From: Microcaldota archaeon
Lineage (GTDB): Archaea > Micrarchaeota > Micrarchaeia > Micrarchaeales > Micrarchaeaceae
Assembly: GCA_021801385.1 (NCBI GenBank)
Contig: JAJYYC010000014.1
Location: forward strand, 1 to 33,370
Length of the DNA: 33,370 nt
Direction: 5' to 3'
In this document: one piece after another, positions 30,176 through 33,370 of the stretch
Layout: the number at the start of each line of letters is the position of its first letter
Numbering within the stretch: the first letter of the stretch is position 1
Notes under the pieces: generated by a model
The model's database searches: none
The model's input: the letters and a program-made list of their open reading frames with translations, nothing else
What the model was told of the DNA's origin: nothing
Made by a program: the position numbers and the translations under genes

Positions 30176-31972
30176 TTACCCGACCACCGCTTTGATGCGC
30201 CGCACTCCTGCCGCGACAGGCTCCTGTTTGGTTATCCTGAACCTGACCAGCTCGCCAGTGTTTTTGACATGAGGCCCGCCGCATATCTCTCGTGAGAAAA
30301 CGGTTTCGCCCTTCGCTATCGTATAGACCTTTACGCGCTCCTCATAGCGGTCATCGAAAACACCCTGTGCGCCAAGCCGTTTCGCCTCCTCCACACTCAT
30401 CGTCTCGAACGACACATCGGCATGTTGATTAATCACCATATTGACCCACTCTTCAATCTTACTCACCTGCTCATCTGTTAGCTTAGAATTGTAATTGAAA
30501 TCGAAGCGCAGCCTCTCAGCAGTTATGTTAGAGCCCATCTGGTGGATTGTGGGATCAACCACCCTTCTGAGCGCCTCATTGAGCAGGTGCGTAGCGGTGT
30601 GCAGCTTTGTGGTCTCCTCGCTATGGTCTGCGAGTCCGCCCTTGAATTTCTGTTCAGCGCCCTTTCTCGAAAGATCCTGGTGCTCCTTCATAAGAACGTT
30701 GAAACCATCCGAATCGACCTCGAATCCGCGCTCTTTGCACATATCAATCGTTATCTCCAACGGGAATCCGAAGCTCTGGAATAGGTCGAACGCGCTCTTC
30801 GCATCAAGACGCTTGGAACCAGATTTCTTGATCGAATCTAGCATGCGCTCAAGGAGCCTTATGCCGTTTACGAGCGCGACAGAAAACTTATCCTCTTCGA
30901 TGTCAAGCTCAGCAAATATGCGTTCGCTGTTCCTTACAAGCTCAGGATACTGTGCCCCCATCACCTCCACAACTACCTTCGCTATATCTGTGCAGAACCT
31001 TCTGTTTATTCCTAGGCTTCTCGCATGAGTTATCGCGCGCCTTATGAACCTGCGCAATACATAACCTTGGTCAACATTGCTTGGCACCACCTTGCTGTCG
31101 TCTCCTAGAATCATGACCGCCGCGCGCAGATGGTCTGTGACTATGCGTGCATTCCTGTCGTTCCTATCTGTTCCGCTGTTTGATATCAATATTACCTTAT
31201 CAAGTATCGGGGATATGCTATCGCATTCATAGACATTATCAGAACCGTTCAGCACCGCAGCTGTGCGCTCAAGGCCCATTCCTGTATCTACGTTCTTCTG
31301 CGCGAGTTCGCTGAACTTGCCGTCGGCCCCTTTGTTGTACTGCATGAGCACATCATTCCATATCTCGCAGAACGGTCCTCCGTGGCTAGATAATTTTGAG
31401 AACTCCTCTGTGCTGCTCTCCTGTATATCCTTTGAATGATAGAACATCTCGGTGTCGGGTCCGCATGGGCCTGTCTCGCCAGCAGGCCCCCACCAGTTGT
31501 CGCTCTTGCCAAGGAAATGTATCCTGCTTCTTGGCATGCCTAGCCGTTCCCATATGCTTGCAGCGTCTTCATCCCGTGGGGCATCGGAGTCGCCTGCGAA
31601 GCAGGTGACGCTGAGGCGTTCTATCGGTATTCCGATGACCTTTGTCAGGAACTCGAAGCTCATCGATATCGCTTCCTCCTTGAAATAATCCCCGAGCGAC
31701 CAGTTGCCGAGCATCTCGAAGAAACTGAGGTGCCATGAATCGCCTACGTCGTCGATATCGCCGGTTCGTATGCATTTCTGCACGCTGCATAGCCGCTTTC
31801 CGTTCGGATGCTGCTCGCCAAGCAGGTAAGGGACGAGCGGATGCATGCCCGCTGTTGTGAACAGCACGCTCGAGTCATTCTCCGGTATGAGCGAGGCGCT
31901 CGGTATGAGTTTATGGCCCTTGCTCTGGAAGAATTCAAGATATTTGCTTCTTAGTTCGGAACTCTTTATCAT
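30176..31972 (-). CDS. alaS: Alanyl-tRNA synthetase, short bacterial-type form lacking the C-Ala region
   Basis: 598 aa from ATG 31972; the track start is 24 codons upstream inside the nuclease gene. The N-terminus SSELRSKYLEFFQSKGHKLI, the class II core LSFFEMLGNWSLGDYFKEEA, the middle tRNA-recognition region, and the editing domain with HTATHLLNEALRR and CGGPHVKNTGEL are all present. The protein stops right after the editing domain. Typical AlaRS has about 860-960 aa including a C-terminal dimerisation/tRNA elbow domain. The sequence resembles short AlaRS of CPR bacteria rather than archaeal AlaRS, suggesting transfer (inference). Confidence 0.93.
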   Translation of the reverse strand: MIKSSELRSKYLEFFQSKGHKLIPSASLIPENDSSVLFTTAGMHPLVPYLLGEQHPNGKRLCSVQKCIRTGDIDDVGDSWHLSFFEMLGNWSLGDYFKEEAISMSFEFLTKVIGIPIERLSVTCFAGDSDAPRDEDAASIWERLGMPRSRIHFLGKSDNWWGPAGETGPCGPDTEMFYHSKDIQESSTEEFSKLSSHGGPFCEIWNDVLMQYNKGADGKFSELAQKNVDTGMGLERTAAVLNGSDNVYECDSISPILDKVILISNSGTDRNDRNARIVTDHLRAAVMILGDDSKVVPSNVDQGYVLRRFIRRAITHARSLGINRRFCTDIAKVVVEVMGAQYPELVRNSERIFAELDIEEDKFSVALVNGIRLLERMLDSIKKSGSKRLDAKSAFDLFQSFGFPLEITIDMCKERGFEVDSDGFNVLMKEHQDLSRKGAEQKFKGGLADHSEETTKLHTATHLLNEALRRVVDPTIHQMGSNITAERLRFDFNYNSKLTDEQVSKIEEWVNMVINQHADVSFETMSVEEAKRLGAQGVFDDRYEERVKVYTIAKGETVFSREICGGPHVKNTGELVRFRITKQEPVAAGVRRIKAVVG

Positions 31973-32844
31973 CACAACACCGTCTTCTGCGGCCACCAGA
32001 CCTTGCACTCGTTTCCGAAGAATGCGCATCTGTTGCATTTCCATTTCTCGGATTCAGGAACAGGGTTTGCTGCGCGCTCTTTATTCCAGTATTTTAATAT
32101 ATGTGTTATAATCTCTTGTGCAGCCTCATCGCTGTATTCGAATCTGTATGTATCAATCTCATCGCGCGTTGACTGGTCTATGTAGCGTATCTTCACGGTG
32201 TTGCTCAGGCTGCCTATGGACCTGTATTTCAGGAAGAACGCATCTGTCATCGCGCTGAAACTATGGAGCTCTTCCGGAACGCCGATCGCGCGCAGCTGCA
32301 TAAGGAATTCATTGCTCATGACAAGCCTGTCTATCCCATAACTCATCACGAAGTTGGATTCCGCATACGAGCCGCTGCATATATCATCAAGCATCTTCCT
32401 GTAGACCATAAGCTGAACCCTGTTGCTGTTGAGCTGGGAGTCTGACGGTTTCTTAGGGTTGGCTGTGGTCTTATCGTCAAGCAGAACGACCTTGCCATCC
32501 TCCATCTGCAGCTGGTCTATCCTGCCTACGAGCTTGTAGCCGTTGATCGATCCATATATCTGTATCTCGCGTCCGCGCTTCTTCTCCATGAGCGAGCTGA
32601 GCGAGAGCCAGCTCGTGTAGAGCGACTTATACATGAAGTCAGAGTAGTTGCGCGGTTCGAGCATCACAGGTACGTTTACCTCATCTTCAAGCGCTTCGTG
32701 TATCGCCTTGCCCTTCTTGATCTCCTTTGTTATCTTCTCCCCGAAACGGTAGCGCAGCTCCATCTGCTTCTCGCACCAGTACTGCGATGAGATGTCAGAT
32801 ACCTTTATGCTCGTCTTGCCGAGCTCTTGAAGCATGTTCTGCAT
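31972..32844 (-). CDS. Cas4/ExoV-like PD-(D/E)XK nuclease with Fe-S cluster
   Basis: About 290 aa. A Cys near the N-terminus (YWCEKQMELRYRFG) and a C-terminal cluster (KCNRCAFFGNEC) give the four-Cys [4Fe-4S] pattern of Cas4 and Exo V/Dem1. Nuclease motifs are KGKAIHEALE (His), VGRIDQLQ (Asp), LLDDKTT (D-x-K) and VQLMVYRKML (QxxxY). It probably degrades single-stranded DNA ends. No CRISPR array or other cas gene is nearby, so a repair role is preferred. TGATG overlap couples it to alaS. The start is uncertain: 32868, 32844 and 32835 are all possible. Confidence 0.8.
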   Translation of the reverse strand: MQNMLQELGKTSIKVSDISSQYWCEKQMELRYRFGEKITKEIKKGKAIHEALEDEVNVPVMLEPRNYSDFMYKSLYTSWLSLSSLMEKKRGREIQIYGSINGYKLVGRIDQLQMEDGKVVLLDDKTTANPKKPSDSQLNSNRVQLMVYRKMLDDICSGSYAESNFVMSYGIDRLVMSNEFLMQLRAIGVPEELHSFSAMTDAFFLKYRSIGSLSNTVKIRYIDQSTRDEIDTYRFEYSDEAAQEIITHILKYWNKERAANPVPESEKWKCNRCAFFGNECKVWWPQKTVL

Positions 32845-33075
32845 AAAACGCACACAACCAAAACGCATTCAGATATCTATATGGAAACTATAAATAACTT
32901 CCAAGTCTGCCTAAGCATAAAAGTGCAAGGCACGCCAAAATCCAGAATCAGGATGCGCAAACACCATTTAATAGAATGCAGAATCTTTCAAATTAAAAGA
33001 AGTGCTATTTTTTAGCGCAGGTTATAGAAACATCAGTTATTTAAGTATAGGCACACATGTACTTAACGTGGTTGC
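32845..33075. other. Divergent promoter region
   Basis: No gene is seen. Minus-strand TTATTTATAG near 32886-32896 is the likely TATA box of the nuclease-alaS unit. Plus-strand TTATTTAAGTATAG near 33036-33049 serves the prepilin-like gene at 33076. Confidence 0.4.
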
Positions 33076-33370
33076 ATGAGAGCCCAATCAGCTGTCGAAT
33101 ACCTTATGACATACGGATGGTCAATACTAATAGTCGCAGTTGTTATCGCATCACTGATACTGTTGGGCGTATTCAACTCTGGCAACACCGGAACAAGTTC
33201 ATGCCTTGCCACACCAGGATACAGCTGCACAAACCCAACATTGTACGCATCAGGATCACTAATAACAAAAATAGGACAGGTGAGCACACAAGCGATCACA
33301 ATAACCGGTACCGCATGCACCAAAAACAATACCGTTACTTCGATAACTCCTGTCTCTACAAATGCGACTC
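33076..33370 (+). CDS. Class III signal peptide (prepilin-like) protein, 5' part
   Basis: ATG 33076 starts a frame missed by the track because it runs off the window. It begins MRAQSAVEYLMTYGWSILI, then a hydrophobic helix ending in LLGVF, and a Thr/Ser-rich exterior with several Cys (SSCLATPGYSC, GTACTKN). The motif Q-S-A-V-E-Y preceding a helix is the archaeal class III (prepilin) signal, cleaved before Gln and assembled into pilus-like filaments or surface structures. At least 98 aa are visible; length and role cannot be completed. Confidence 0.75.
   Translation, partial: MRAQSAVEYLMTYGWSILIVAVVIASLILLGVFNSGNTGTSSCLATPGYSCTNPTLYASGSLITKIGQVSTQAITITGTACTKNNTVTSITPVSTNAT

Noticed and set aside
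31972-32844. Cas4 as evidence for a CRISPR system in the window.
   Set aside because: No repeat-spacer array and no cas1/cas2-like gene is present; stand-alone Cas4/ExoV-like nucleases are common in archaea.

Overview
The window is archaeal. Ribosomal proteins follow the archaeal/eukaryotic order (S17, L14, L24, S4e, L5, S14, S8, L6, L32e, L19e, L18, S5) and are joined by Rpp29, Csl4 and RNA polymerase subunit L. Other archaeal markers are the small primase subunit, Pth2, a histone, RibL, CDP-archaeol synthase, DUF2070, DUF373 and a class III prepilin-like protein. TATA boxes sit about 25 nt ahead of many start codons, and several genes look leaderless. Compact overlapping genes, a tRNA with a non-canonical intron, a very short bacterial-style AlaRS and CPR-like accessory genes suggest a DPANN lineage, most likely Micrarchaeota (ARMAN-2-like). 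The phylum call is inference.

Layout. 1-3.8 kb: the 5' end of ribosomal protein L30, then base-excision-repair genes (two divergent endonuclease III paralogues and an endonuclease Q), FAD synthase RibL and an unknown protein. 3.9-5.5 kb: an AT-rich accessory island flanked by a 24-bp direct repeat of the 3' end of tRNA-Val. It holds a second tRNA 3' fragment, small membrane-protein ORFs (one with an in-frame TGA), a CPR-like small protein and the C-terminal half of a D-2-hydroxyacid dehydrogenase. 5.6-7.8 kb: a winged-helix regulator with a strong terminator, a palindromic intergenic region and a large tandem Lrp/AsnC-type regulator. 7.9-13.2 kb: two aminotransferases, Pth2, PriS and DUF373. 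13.3-20.1 kb: the Rpp29-S17...S5-Csl4-RpoL operon. 20.1-24.6 kb: RNase HII, a PRC-barrel protein, an ArsR regulator beside a broken AHSA1-like remnant, an APC permease, tRNA-Arg(UCG) with an 18-nt T-loop insertion, a histone with a long basic C-terminal tail, and endonuclease IV. 24.6-30.2 kb (minus strand): a prenyl-lipid and cell-surface group (polyprenol kinase-like protein, DUF2070, cis-prenyltransferase, DUF4382 surface protein, CDP-archaeol synthase). 30.2-32.9 kb: mini-AlaRS overlapped by a Cas4/ExoV-like Fe-S nuclease gene. 33.1 kb to the end: start of a prepilin-like gene.

How the genes fit together: the window mixes core translation, transcription and RNA processing with a rich base-repair set (Nth x2, EndoQ, Nfo, RNase HII, PriS, Cas4-like nuclease) and isoprenoid-lipid and glycan-carrier synthesis. 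The clearest non-routine parts are the tRNA-Val island, the bacterial-type mini-AlaRS, the T-loop intron of tRNA-Arg, the tailed histone and the tandem Lrp regulator. No complete integrase, CRISPR array or rRNA gene is visible.
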